From Anaerolineales bacterium (GTDB lineage Bacteria; Chloroflexota; Anaerolineae; 4572-78; J111), in contig JACKAT010000009.1 of NCBI GenBank assembly GCA_020634935.1, positions 1-64,000 on the forward strand: 64,000 bases of DNA, in the 5' to 3' direction. The notes below the pieces were generated by a model. That model ran no database searches. It was not told the origin of the DNA and saw nothing but the letters and a program-made list of their open reading frames with translations. This document shows positions 25,780 through 35,659 of this stretch, one piece after another. The position numbers and the translations under genes were made by a program. Numbering within the stretch: position 1 is the first letter of the stretch; each line of letters opens with the position of its first letter.

Positions 25780-27514
25780 TGATCCGCTGATTGGCCGCCG
25801 CCTGGCAAACTTTGAGATTGAGCGCCCGTTAGGTCGAGGAGGCATGGCCCAGGTTTATTACGGTCATGATGTCAAACTGCGCCGGCCGGTGGCTGTCAAA
25901 GTCATTGATGCACGCTATCGCGACAAACCGGCCTATGCCGAACGCTTTGTGCGCGAGGCTCAGAGCATCGCTACCTGGCGGCAGGAAAATATTATTCAAA
26001 TTTACTACGCCGATGACCAGGACGGCTTTTACTACTTCGTTATGGAGTATATCGACGGGGACGATCTGGCCAAGGTTTTGGCCGACTACAAAGCCAACGG
26101 CCAACATCTGGCCTATGACGAAGTCCTGCGTATCGGCCGGGCCGTGGCCGATGCGCTCGATTACGCCCACAGCAAAGGCATTATTCACCGGGATGTCAAA
26201 CCGTCGAACGTGATGGTGGCCAAAGATAAACGGGTGGTCCTAACCGATTTTGGGTTAGCCATGGACGCCGAAATGGGCTCGCAGGGCGAGGTGTTCGGCA
26301 GCGCCCATTACATTGCCCCGGAACAAGCCCGCCATTCAGGCAGCGCCGTACCCCAATCCGACCTTTACTCGCTGGGTATCATTTTGTACCAGATGTTAAC
26401 CGGACGCGTGCCGTTTAATGATCCCTCCTCGACCACGGTCGCCGTTCAGCACCTGACCATGCCCGTACCTCCGCCCCGAGAAATCAATCCTGAGTTACCG
26501 CCGGCCGCGGAAGCGGTTTTACTCAAGGCCTTGAACAAAGACCCTGAAGATCGGTACCAAATAGGCCGCCAGTTGATCGATGCGCTCGAAGCGGCGCTTC
26601 TGGAGAATGACGCGACCATTGCCTCGCCGCTGCTCAAAACTACTGTGTCGAAAGTTGCTCCGGCCGCGCCTGTCGTTTCCCCGCCGTCGCCGACCCCAAC
26701 AGCGGATGACAAACGCCCCCTCTTCTACGTGGGGATCGGCATTGCTGCGGCGCTAGGGGTGCTCGTTCTGCTGGCTCTGGTTTTGGCTGCCTTCTTTTTT
26801 ATGCGTAATGCTGATGATGCCGCCAGCCAAACGGCTCAGGAGACGGTTCAGGCTACTGAAGTAGCTAACTCTGAGCTGGCTGTCCTGCCAAGTCAAGATT
26901 CTACCACCGAACCATCCGAACAAGAAGCCCCTGTCACGGACGCCCCCCCAACTTCCGAGCTATCACCCGGATCACCGCCTACAACCGAGTCGACGTCAAT
27001 ACCGGAGCCGGTACCCCAAGTTCTGGCCGATACCGCCGACAATTTTGGGGTCACGCAACAAGAGGCCTGGCGCTATATCTGGAGCCCGCCGGACGATGAC
27101 AATTGGAAACCGCTCTCTTTTGAAGATAGAAAATACGGCGCCTGTTGGTACGCCGAAGATTACATCCGTATTTGTCCCGACAGCGCTCATCCGGGTAATG
27201 GGGCCGATGTGGGGTGGTATTGGGTGAGTACAGTAAGTGGTCCACTGGAGATTCGGATCAACGCCAACAAGCTCGATTTAGGCGGCGATGGCGTGGTGGT
27301 ATCGGTCTATCAGAACACCTTAAATACGAGCGGAGAGCCTCCGCTCTTTCAGCGGACACTGACAGGTCGGGATAACCAGGGCTTTGCCGAGACGATTAAA
27401 ATCGATCAGATCCAGCCGGAGGAGTCGATTTTGATTGTGCTCAACCGCAACGGTGATGCCACCAGCGACCACACGGCCATTCGCGCCCGCATCTGCCACT
27501 ACTACTGCCCTTGA
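25772..27514 (+). CDS. Membrane Ser/Thr protein kinase 2
   Basis: 580 residues from the ATG at 25772, which has GGAGG 6 bases upstream and overlaps the previous stop. An earlier ATG at 25757 contains that ribosome site and is unlikely. The kinase domain has GRGGMAQVY, K43, D141 (HRDVKPSN), D159 (DFG) and YIAPEQA, the same numbering as kinase 1, so the pair arose by duplication. After one membrane helix (FYVGIGIAAALGVLVLLALV) the outer part differs: a Thr/Glu/Pro spacer and a beta-rich domain ending in CHYYCP. The two kinases thus share a cytoplasmic part but sense different things. Confidence 0.93.
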   Translation: MSDDPLIGRRLANFEIERPLGRGGMAQVYYGHDVKLRRPVAVKVIDARYRDKPAYAERFVREAQSIATWRQENIIQIYYADDQDGFYYFVMEYIDGDDLAKVLADYKANGQHLAYDEVLRIGRAVADALDYAHSKGIIHRDVKPSNVMVAKDKRVVLTDFGLAMDAEMGSQGEVFGSAHYIAPEQARHSGSAVPQSDLYSLGIILYQMLTGRVPFNDPSSTTVAVQHLTMPVPPPREINPELPPAAEAVLLKALNKDPEDRYQIGRQLIDALEAALLENDATIASPLLKTTVSKVAPAAPVVSPPSPTPTADDKRPLFYVGIGIAAALGVLVLLALVLAAFFFMRNADDAASQTAQETVQATEVANSELAVLPSQDSTTEPSEQEAPVTDAPPTSELSPGSPPTTESTSIPEPVPQVLADTADNFGVTQQEAWRYIWSPPDDDNWKPLSFEDRKYGACWYAEDYIRICPDSAHPGNGADVGWYWVSTVSGPLEIRINANKLDLGGDGVVVSVYQNTLNTSGEPPLFQRTLTGRDNQGFAETIKIDQIQPEESILIVLNRNGDATSDHTAIRARICHYYCP

Positions 27515-28803
27515 TTGAGATTTTCCTCTATTTGGGATGAGGCTCCATCTGCCGGCGGCCACATCGCGCCTGAACGAATATGCAATTCTCGCTGCGGGAA
27601 AGGGATATCGATATTTCGCTGCTTGAGTGAGTCCCAAATCCGGTAGCGCAGGTCGCTGGACAAAGCCGGGATGCGCATTGGATTGTTGGTCCAGACGAGC
27701 AGCGCAAAGTCAAGGCTGCTCTCGCCAAAATCTAGAAACTGAACCGACGATGGCGGGTCTTCGAGGATTTGCGGGTGTTGGGCTGCCTCCAGTAACGCCT
27801 GCTCCACCTCCAGGGGATCGGCATCGTATGAAACACCTACTTTAATATCCACCCGGACAATGCGATCAGTCCGGGTTAAGTTGGTCATCATGTCAGACAA
27901 AAAATGCGAGTTGGGGATAATGACCTCGCGATTAGTCGCCGTTTTGATAATGATGCTGCGGATGCCGATATCCTGAACCGCCCCAACCGTGCTGCCAATC
28001 TCGATCACATCGCCCGGACTGATTGACCGATCAAACATCAAAATAAAGCCGCTGACAAAGTTGCTGACAATTTGCTGCAAGCCAAAGCCCAACCCGATCG
28101 ATAACCCCCCGGCGATGACCGTCAATGTGGTCAAATTGACCCCGGTCACCATTAGTCCGGCGATCACGCCGATGATCAAGACCGCATAAGCCGTGAGTGT
28201 TGAGACCGCGTGGGCTAGCCCCGGCTCAAACCCCGCTTCCGGCAAAAATCCGCCTTCTAAGAAGCTAAATGTCGATCGAGAGAGGAACAGAAACAGGCCG
28301 ATAATCGCCAGGCCGGCCAGAACAGAGCCAACGGTAATATTTTTGAGGTTTTCATCGGCCAGTGAACCCAGCTGGAGAAAATCATCTAACAGGCCGACGC
28401 CATATAATAAGCCGGCCATTAGGGTAATGGGCAGCAGCACTTTTCTGCGCCACACTTGCGCTTGAGGTGCTCTGGCCGTGATATTGATCAGCGTATCGAC
28501 CAACCGGTAAAAGAACCAGAGGGTGAAGAAGGGCACGGCCCATCGCAGCAGGTTGGTCTGCCCGCCAAATGCTTCAAAACTATCAATAGCCAGCTTTGCC
28601 AGCCACCAGGCCAGTAATGGAGGCAGGGCGCTCAAGGTAATCACCGGCAAATGTCGCGCCCAGGTAATGGGTTTCAAGCGTACTTCAAGGGCGATAAAGA
28701 GTCGCCCCAGAACGAATTGGGATAGCCAGGCCACTGCTAAAATAGCAGCCAAAGTAACAGTTTGGGCCAAAGTGCTTAAAGAGAAAAGATTGAAATCAAA
28801 CAA
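27502..28803 (-). CDS. MscS-family mechanosensitive channel
   Basis: A 433-residue membrane channel that releases solutes during osmotic downshock. Several N-terminal helices come before the conserved pore helix and beta domain: GLSIGLGFGLQQIVSNFVSG, then DRSISPGDVIEIG and the IPNSHFLS loop. The protein has more helices than E. coli MscS, like the MscK/YnaI side of the family. It starts at TTG (28803) with GGGAGAT 7 bases upstream; no closer ATG fits. Its 3' end overlaps the convergent kinase gene by 13 bases, so no terminator separates them. Confidence 0.92.
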   Translation of the reverse strand: MFDFNLFSLSTLAQTVTLAAILAVAWLSQFVLGRLFIALEVRLKPITWARHLPVITLSALPPLLAWWLAKLAIDSFEAFGGQTNLLRWAVPFFTLWFFYRLVDTLINITARAPQAQVWRRKVLLPITLMAGLLYGVGLLDDFLQLGSLADENLKNITVGSVLAGLAIIGLFLFLSRSTFSFLEGGFLPEAGFEPGLAHAVSTLTAYAVLIIGVIAGLMVTGVNLTTLTVIAGGLSIGLGFGLQQIVSNFVSGFILMFDRSISPGDVIEIGSTVGAVQDIGIRSIIIKTATNREVIIPNSHFLSDMMTNLTRTDRIVRVDIKVGVSYDADPLEVEQALLEAAQHPQILEDPPSSVQFLDFGESSLDFALLVWTNNPMRIPALSSDLRYRIWDSLKQRNIDIPFPQRELHIRSGAMWPPADGASSQIEENLNQGQ

Positions 28804-28910
28804 GTAACTGATCTCCCTGTCCGGTCATACTCGCGTGCCGCTGATTCCAGTATAGCACGGTTCTAAAAGCACTACTAATGATGCAACTCAAACGCCAACT
28901 CTTATCCTGC

Positions 28911-29657
28911 TCATCCCAATAGTATTACCGCGCCTGTGGCTACCAAACCTAGCGTGTAGGCCACGCTGTAGTAAATCACTAGCGGCTGGTTACCCTTCCG
29001 CCATAACAACCCCAGCGATAAAACGGCCAGCAGCGCCACCACGTACAGATCAAAGCCGATTTCCTCGAACGCCAGATTGGCAAAAATGGCCAGACCAATA
29101 AAAAGCGCATTAACAATTAACAGGGCTTTGTCACGCAGGGAGAGCGTTCCGTTATAGGGATAGACCACTTGCAACAGCAGCAGCGAAGCGTTGATCAAGA
29201 CAAAGCCGGTAAAGAAGACCCAGTGGGAGAAATCGTCATCGTTGAACCGGATAATTTGGCACAGCCGGCCGGTTTCCTCAGGGGGGCAAAAGCGGATATG
29301 CAGGTAGTTGGTCACCTCGTGGGTGCCGTAGCTGGCGGCTAATAGATATACCCCTATCAGAAAGGCCACATTAAGTACTGCTCGCCAGAAACGGGCGCTG
29401 GCTGAGGCCGGCGGCGATATTTGCAGCTCATTTTTGAGCCAATAGGAGGCGATGACGCTGAGTAGTGGTAAGATAAGCATGTTGTTTAGTTCGGTCCATC
29501 GCAAAAATTCATTGGGCCAGACGTAGGCCGTGGTCAATGAACTCAGCCGGTTGATCGATAAGAGAATGACTACTACCGATTGAACGGCCAGCAAAGCGTG
29601 AATTCGGTTTAAGCGATATTCAGCCGGCCGGATTGATACAAATGCAGCGCTTGACAT
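28911..29657 (-). CDS. Polytopic membrane protein of unknown function
   Basis: 248 residues with about seven hydrophobic helices and short loops. A loop holding HIRFCPPEETGRLCQIIRF has two cysteines that could form a disulfide. I do not recognise the family. The ATG has GGAG 10 bases upstream. It lies between the channel gene and a divergent thioesterase gene; nothing in the context fixes a function. Confidence 0.65.
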   Translation of the reverse strand: MSSAAFVSIRPAEYRLNRIHALLAVQSVVVILLSINRLSSLTTAYVWPNEFLRWTELNNMLILPLLSVIASYWLKNELQISPPASASARFWRAVLNVAFLIGVYLLAASYGTHEVTNYLHIRFCPPEETGRLCQIIRFNDDDFSHWVFFTGFVLINASLLLLQVVYPYNGTLSLRDKALLIVNALFIGLAIFANLAFEEIGFDLYVVALLAVLSLGLLWRKGNQPLVIYYSVAYTLGLVATGAVILLG

Positions 29658-29824
29658 AGTTGGGCAACTCCATAAGAACCTTAAAAAATAGAGGATTCTC
29701 TTGTAGCACCACTTCCCAAATTCTACAAAAAGTGATTATCTGTTTAGCCAAGGTAGATTTAATTGTTCTGAAATTCGCTTTGCCGTATAATCGCTTCTTG
29801 AAAAATCGACTGGAGACAGAATCA

Positions 29825-30262
29825 ATGCCGCGTGTAAAACTGGAAGAACAACCTACTTATGAATTTAGCCACACCGTTACGGTGCGGGTTACAGATCTTA
29901 ACTACGGCAACCACTTAGGCAATGACTCGGTGGTAGGTCTCATCAGCGAAGCGCGAGTTAATTTGCTGCACGCCCTGGGCTTGAGCGAATTTGATCTGGG
30001 CGATGGCCAGACCGGGATTATCCTGGCCGACTTGGTGATCAACTTCAAGGCCGAAGGCTTTCTGTTCGATGTCCTCCACATCGACTGCCATATCGGCGAC
30101 ATCTCGCGCAAAAGTTTTCGTATTTTTTACCGGCTAACCAAAAATACGCAGCTGGTCGCCCTGGCCGAAACAGGCATCATCACCTTTAATTATGCCGACC
30201 GCCAAACCGTTTCCGTACCGGACGCATTTCTACAAGCCTGGAACGACTACAAAAGCTCGTAG
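29825..30262 (+). CDS. Hotdog-fold acyl-CoA thioesterase-like protein
   Basis: 145 residues from the ATG at 29825, preceded by GGAG. The sequence has the 4HBT pattern: TVTVRVTDLNYGNHLGNDSV, where aspartate and asparagine/histidine of the active-site loop lie, then a long helix (SEARVNLLHALGLSEF). It resembles the YbgC/FadM group, which hydrolyses acyl-CoA esters. The open frame begins at 29660, but the extra 55 residues are not family-like and lack a ribosome site. It is a single-gene unit. Confidence 0.82.
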   Translation: MPRVKLEEQPTYEFSHTVTVRVTDLNYGNHLGNDSVVGLISEARVNLLHALGLSEFDLGDGQTGIILADLVINFKAEGFLFDVLHIDCHIGDISRKSFRIFYRLTKNTQLVALAETGIITFNYADRQTVSVPDAFLQAWNDYKSS

Positions 30263-30302
30263 CGAGTTATAGCACGAGTCTAACATTAGTAAGAACCTCC
30301 CA

Positions 30303-30911
30303 TTACTTCAAATATCGAGCCGCCCATACCAGCCGCTGGCCGGTAGTAAAGAACACCAAAATACCCATCAACACGAATAGTAGGATAAGCTGCTGCGGCC
30401 AGATAATGAAGAGACTAAAAAACAACACGGTCTCCGCGCCGCCGATCAGCCCCGACGGCATGGTAATGGTGGTCAGTTCTCCCTTTGTTTTTGCCCCTTC
30501 TCGGCGTTTTTCCAATATCGCCGCCAGATACATCCACGAGGCAGAGTTGACATAAAAGCTGCCCAATAAAAAGCTCAAACTCAGAAACGCTTCGGTTGAA
30601 GGTAGCCCCACCACCAGCGCGATCGGGATAAATGCGTAGATCACAAAATCGAAAATGATGTCGATGTAGCCGCCGAGATCGCTCTGCCGGCCGGTTTGGC
30701 GAGCGATGGCGCCGTCCAGGCCATCGAGGATGCGGTTGATTAACCAGAAAATAAAGCCGAGCAGATACTGCTGCCGCATTAAAAAAATACCGGCGATGAG
30801 ACCGAAACCCAAGCCGATAAAAGAAAGGGTGATAGGATGGACCCGATACAGGGGCGGAGCTAAAAAGGCCAGAACATAATCCTTAGCGCCGCGTAAATAG
30901 TGATCAAGCAT
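30303..30911 (-). CDS. CDP-alcohol phosphatidyltransferase
   Basis: A 202-residue integral membrane enzyme that moves a phosphatidyl group from a CDP-lipid to an alcohol, the step that makes phosphatidylglycerol-, inositol- or related lipids. The family signature DG-x2-AR-x8-G-x3-D-x3-D is present (DGAIARQ ... GGYIDIIFD). About six membrane helices are visible. I use the ATG at 30911; the longer frame to 30947 begins inside a palindromic repeat. It closes the polysaccharide cluster. The alcohol acceptor cannot be read from the sequence. Confidence 0.88.
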   Translation of the reverse strand: MLDHYLRGAKDYVLAFLAPPLYRVHPITLSFIGLGFGLIAGIFLMRQQYLLGFIFWLINRILDGLDGAIARQTGRQSDLGGYIDIIFDFVIYAFIPIALVVGLPSTEAFLSLSFLLGSFYVNSASWMYLAAILEKRREGAKTKGELTTITMPSGLIGGAETVLFFSLFIIWPQQLILLFVLMGILVFFTTGQRLVWAARYLK

Positions 30912-30937
30912 GGGGTTTTCTCGGTAAATAAAGGTCT

Positions 30938-31025
30938 GGAGCATCAAAGCTGGCTTTGATCGAATTTGACAAAGCTAGCTTTGTCGCTCCGAGAAAGGTT
31001 TGACAAAGCTAGCTTTGTCGCTCCG
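30938..31025. repeat. Palindromic repeats, family B, three hairpins
   Basis: ATCAAAGC-TG-GCTTTGAT (30943-30960) is followed by two perfect 18-bp palindromes GACAAAGCTAGCTTTGTC (30968-30985 and 31002-31019), each closed by CGCTCC. It fills the gap between the glycosyltransferase and the phosphatidyltransferase genes and would fold in their shared transcript. Confidence 0.75.
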
Positions 31026-31027
31026 AA

Positions 31028-31798
31028 TTAGTCTAATGAAAATTTCTTAAGCCCTAACGATTGCACCAGGGTTAGGAAGACAAAAAGGGGATTGTAGACA
31101 AGGTAGCGATACCACAATCGTCGTGGCTCATGCAGCAGGCGGAAGCACCATTCCAGGCCGCTGCGCTGCATCCATTTGGGGGCCTGAGGCAGGCGGCCGG
31201 CGTGAAAATCGAACGCCGCCCCGACAGCGATGAGCACCGGCGCAGTTAGTTGATCGCGATGGGCGGCCATCCACAAATCTTGTTTGGGAGTACCCAGGCC
31301 CACCCAAATAATATCAGGCGCCGTTTGGTTGATCTGGTCGATAACGCAGGCGTCTTCTTGATAGGTCAGCGGCCGGTAGGGCGGGCAGTAGGTTCCGGCA
31401 ATTTGCAGGCCGGGAAAGCGATCTTGCAGCCGATCGGCCAGTAGTTCGGCTACACCTTCACGCCCGCCGTAAAAGTAGTGCCGGTAGCCGCACCGAGCCG
31501 ATAGTTCGCACAGCGACAACATAAGATCGGGGCCGTAGACCCGCGTTACCTCCAAATTACTTTTGAGCCGGCCCAACCAGACCAACGGCATACCGTCGGG
31601 CGTAGCCAGGCCGGCCTGGTTGACGGCTCGGCGAACGGGTTCGCTTTGGCGGCACTCCATAATCGTATGGACAGTGCAGATGGATACATACCGCCGCAGT
31701 CCCTGCTCAATCCAGGTCGAAATCTGCTCGAGCGTTTGGGCCATCGTAATCGCGTGGACTCCGACCCCCAGGATATTGATGCGCGGCAGATCGTTCAA
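31028..31798 (-). CDS. WecG/TagA/CpsF-family glycosyltransferase
   Basis: A 256-residue peripheral membrane glycosyltransferase (GT26), which adds a second sugar such as ManNAc to a lipid-linked GlcNAc early in envelope polysaccharide synthesis. Family motifs are TPDGMPLVW, the DIIWVGLGTPKQDLWM stretch and a hydrophobic-basic C-terminal tail. It starts at TTG (31798), 7 bases after AGAGG and 15 bases after the GDP-fucose synthase stop. Being next to an export permease and sugar-nucleotide genes supports a role in surface glycan assembly. Confidence 0.92.
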   Translation of the reverse strand: MNDLPRINILGVGVHAITMAQTLEQISTWIEQGLRRYVSICTVHTIMECRQSEPVRRAVNQAGLATPDGMPLVWLGRLKSNLEVTRVYGPDLMLSLCELSARCGYRHYFYGGREGVAELLADRLQDRFPGLQIAGTYCPPYRPLTYQEDACVIDQINQTAPDIIWVGLGTPKQDLWMAAHRDQLTAPVLIAVGAAFDFHAGRLPQAPKWMQRSGLEWCFRLLHEPRRLWYRYLVYNPLFVFLTLVQSLGLKKFSLD

Positions 31799-31812
31799 CC
31801 AAAAGCCTCTAT

Positions 31813-32766
<954 letters not shown>

Positions 32767-32831
32767 TTAAAGTGCTAGTATAAGGTTCTTCACTTTTTTG
32801 CGCTAATAATTGTCAGACGAGATTCATGGCC

Positions 32832-33710
32832 TTAAATTACATCCGCGAATGCCTTCTTGCTTTTCATAAACCAAATATAGCCCAACAGGCAAATGATTAA
32901 GGTGCCGAGGGTTAACCCCAAAAACTCGAACCAATCCGGCATTTGGCCCCACAGCGTCACGCGTCGAAAATGGTTGACGATAAACGTAAGCGGGTTGAGG
33001 TAAAGTAAAAAGCGAATATTAGCGGGAATGGCTGATAGAGGATAAAAAATCGGAGTCAAGAAAAAGAGCATACGAACGACAACATCTAAAAAATTACCCA
33101 CATCCCGGATAAAGACACCCAGTGAGGCGAAAAACCAACCGAGACCCAACGATAAAAAAATAAGCGGTAAATACATTAAGGGTAATAGGATCAAGGTCCA
33201 GGGCAGGGTTCCCAGGATAACCAGGGCGCCTAAAAGTAAAATGACTATCCCAAACAGCGAGTCGATGATCGCAGCTCCCAACTTACTAACCGTTAAAACT
33301 TCTAAGGGAAAAACGACTTTTTTTACGTAATTGGGGTTTTTAACAATGAGATTTGGCGCATTTGAAATGGTGTCACTGAAGACATTAAACGCAATTAAGC
33401 CGGCAAAAAGATTGAGAGCAAAGATAAAATGCCCATCCTCACCCGCGTTTTCCCAGCGAGCATTTAACACGACTGAAAAGGCAAAGGTATAGACTAACAG
33501 TAAAGCCAATGGCGTTACAAACGACCACAAGACGCCCAAGTAAGAGCCTTTGTAGCGTTCTAACACTTCGCGTTTGGTAAATTGATAGATGAGCTCCCGA
33601 TGCGACCACAGGTTTTTGACCATTTTGATCGGGTTGGCATATCGCCTGGCGGAATCGCGCTGCCCTGACAGCACTGTAGTCGATGAGTGATTCATTTGAT
33701 TTAAAGCCAT
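32832..33710 (-). CDS. ABC-2 polysaccharide export permease (Wzm-like)
   Basis: A 292-residue membrane protein with six helices of the ABC-2 export type. It contains the amphipathic segment REVLERYKGSYLGVLWSF before the first helix and FLTPIFYPLSAIP, typical of Wzm/TagG. It moves lipid-linked glycans across the membrane. The ATPase partner (Wzt/TagH) would normally be adjacent but is not in the window. The five neighbours on this strand (aminotransferase, acetyltransferase, fucose synthase, WecG-type transferase, phosphatidyltransferase) fit a glycan cluster. Confidence 0.9.
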   Translation of the reverse strand: MALNQMNHSSTTVLSGQRDSARRYANPIKMVKNLWSHRELIYQFTKREVLERYKGSYLGVLWSFVTPLALLLVYTFAFSVVLNARWENAGEDGHFIFALNLFAGLIAFNVFSDTISNAPNLIVKNPNYVKKVVFPLEVLTVSKLGAAIIDSLFGIVILLLGALVILGTLPWTLILLPLMYLPLIFLSLGLGWFFASLGVFIRDVGNFLDVVVRMLFFLTPIFYPLSAIPANIRFLLYLNPLTFIVNHFRRVTLWGQMPDWFEFLGLTLGTLIICLLGYIWFMKSKKAFADVI

Positions 33711-33781
33711 AGATAATTACCACATTAGCCGGATGATTTGAGTCTGCTTATTGACTTAAAAAGTCAGAGCTGTAGGGGTTG

Positions 33782-34855
33782 TTAGTTGACCAACCCATTC
33801 ACCGCCGCCACAATCGTTTCTAAATCCGCGCTGCTCAGGGCCGGATGCACCGGCAGCGAGATCACTTCCAAAGCAGCTTGCTCAGCCTCAGGCAGAGACA
33901 CGGCATAACCTAGCTCGGTATAAACACGCTGTTGATGGACCGGTACCGGATAGTAAACCCCGCAGCCGATACCTTGCGCTTGCAGCCCGGCCAGAACCTC
34001 ATCTCGACGGCCGTTCGGCACGCGAATGGTGTATTGGTGAAAGACGTGGGTGCTGTTTTCGGGAACGGTGGGTGTGACGACACCTTCAAGATGCTGGTTT
34101 AAGAAGCGAGCGTTGTTTATGCGGGCTTCGGTAAACGGCCACAGCTTTTTGAGTTGAGCCAGACCGATGGCGGCATGGACATCGGTCATTCTAAAATTAA
34201 AGCCCAGTTCATCGTGATAGTAGCGCCGGCGCATACCGTGCTGGCGAATCACTCGACAGTTCTCGGCGATTTCTTCGCTGTTGGTCGTCACCATCCCGCC
34301 CTCGGCAGAGGTGATATTCTTAGTCGGATATAGCGAAAAACAGCCGGTGCCAAAGCTGCCGACGCGCTGACCGTGATAGGCTGCGCCGTGCGACTGGGCC
34401 GAGTCTTCGATTATAACCAGATTGTGTTTTTGAGCAATTGCTAAAATTGGCGTCATCTCGCACGGCAGGCCAAACAGATGGACCGGCATAATGGCTTTGG
34501 TGTTGGGCGTAATCGCGGCCTCGATTTTAGCCGGATCGAGGTTGAAGCTGACCGGATCGATATCGACGAAGACGGGTCTCGCTCCCGTGTACAGGACCGA
34601 ATTGGCCGAGGCGATAAACGTAAACGGGCTGGTAATCACCTCATCGCCGGGGCCGATATCGTGGGCCAGCAAGGCGACATGGAGAGCGGTGGTTCCAGAT
34701 GAGGTCGCGACGGCATATTTGGCGCCGCACATTTCGGCAAAAGCTTCTTCAAAGGCTTTGACTCGCGGGCCTTGGGCTAAAATGCCAGAGTCGAGCACTT
34801 CCATCACCGCTTGTTTTTCTTCTTCGCCGATTAAAGGGTTGGCAATTGAAATCAT
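33782..34855 (-). CDS. DegT/DnrJ/EryC1-family sugar aminotransferase
   Basis: 357 residues from the ATG at 34855, whose A is the last base of the preceding stop (TAATG). This PLP enzyme transfers an amino group to a keto-sugar nucleotide. The PLP lysine is in SLYPTKNITSAEGG; SSGTTALHVALLA and EDSAQSHGAAYHG are further family motifs. It is coupled to the hexapeptide acetyltransferase gene, which is the WlbC/WlbB (WbpE/WbpD) order for making 2,3-diacetamido sugars. That product is an inference; the matching dehydrogenase is not here. Confidence 0.92.
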   Translation of the reverse strand: MISIANPLIGEEEKQAVMEVLDSGILAQGPRVKAFEEAFAEMCGAKYAVATSSGTTALHVALLAHDIGPGDEVITSPFTFIASANSVLYTGARPVFVDIDPVSFNLDPAKIEAAITPNTKAIMPVHLFGLPCEMTPILAIAQKHNLVIIEDSAQSHGAAYHGQRVGSFGTGCFSLYPTKNITSAEGGMVTTNSEEIAENCRVIRQHGMRRRYYHDELGFNFRMTDVHAAIGLAQLKKLWPFTEARINNARFLNQHLEGVVTPTVPENSTHVFHQYTIRVPNGRRDEVLAGLQAQGIGCGVYYPVPVHQQRVYTELGYAVSLPEAEQAALEVISLPVHPALSSADLETIVAAVNGLVN

Positions 34856-35448
34856 TATTCGATAATCTCCCAATCTAAGGTATCAAAAATAGCCTGCCAA
34901 TCAAAATCAGGGCAAGCCATATGGTCATTATCTGCTTTAATGGGACTAAAGGTTTGGCCAAGAGGATTGACATAACCACGAAGTCGAGCCGGATTGCCCC
35001 AAACCAATCCGTAATCGGGTACATCTTTGGTCACCACCGACCCAGAGCCAACTATAGCCCAACGTCCTACGGTGACTCCCGGCAGCACCACCGACTGCGC
35101 TCCAAGAGCGGCTCCCGTACGAATTAGGATCGGGCTAACTAACCAATCATCGGTACCCTTTAAGGAGCCGTCGGGATTGACCGCTCGCGGCACTTTGTCA
35201 TTGGTCAGACAAGCCTGGGGACCGATAAAAGCCCCATCCTCGATGGTCACGCCGTGGTAAATCAGCGCACTGTTTTGAATTTTTACATTACGTCCAATGC
35301 TAACTTCAAAATCGATGTAAGCTCCCTTGCCGACAATACAGTTGGGGCCTAACGTTGCCCGTTCGCGAATTTGAACCTGATGCCAGATCAGGCACCCTTC
35401 TCCTATTTGGGCTTGAGGTGAAACCTCTGCGGTTGGATGGATACGCAT
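34855..35448 (-). CDS. Left-handed beta-helix sugar N-acetyltransferase (WlbB/WbpD-like)
   Basis: A 197-residue protein of hexapeptide repeats (isoleucine/valine every sixth residue from about residue 10 to 135), the fold of trimeric acetyl-CoA-dependent transferases. It resembles UDP-2-acetamido-3-amino-glucuronate N-acetyltransferases: ACLTNDKVPRAVNPDG loop and VWGNPARLRGYV end. The start has AGGAG upstream. Its stop overlaps the aminotransferase start, so the two act in sequence on the same sugar nucleotide. Confidence 0.9.
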   Translation of the reverse strand: MRIHPTAEVSPQAQIGEGCLIWHQVQIRERATLGPNCIVGKGAYIDFEVSIGRNVKIQNSALIYHGVTIEDGAFIGPQACLTNDKVPRAVNPDGSLKGTDDWLVSPILIRTGAALGAQSVVLPGVTVGRWAIVGSGSVVTKDVPDYGLVWGNPARLRGYVNPLGQTFSPIKADNDHMACPDFDWQAIFDTLDWEIIE

Positions 35449-35540
35449 CGTGTGTACTCCTGATGGGATAATTATTCAAGTGACCGGCTTTCGCTCGATG
35501 GTGATGAAATGCCAGTCACTTTGTCCTGTTAATTTGAAAT

Positions 35541-35576
35541 AAAAAAACCGGCAGCATCCAAACTCTGTGCCGGTTT
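35541..35576 (-). terminator. Terminator of the sulfate-activation operon
   Basis: AAACCGGCA (35545-35553) pairs with TGCCGGTTT (35568-35576). On the minus strand the stem is followed by seven T residues (35547-35541). It lies after cysNC and before the acetyltransferase gene, so it separates the sulfate and polysaccharide units. Confidence 0.8.
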
Positions 35577-35659
35577 ATATCATACTTAAAGCGTAACGAT
35601 GTCGTTTTTATCCGGTCGAGCGATGGTCTGGGATGAAACAAAGATGAACCTATGCGCGA

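Noticed and set aside
29660..29824. N-terminal extension of the thioesterase
   Set aside because: It is rich in rare-looking residues, lacks a ribosome site, and the family domain begins at the ATG at 29825.
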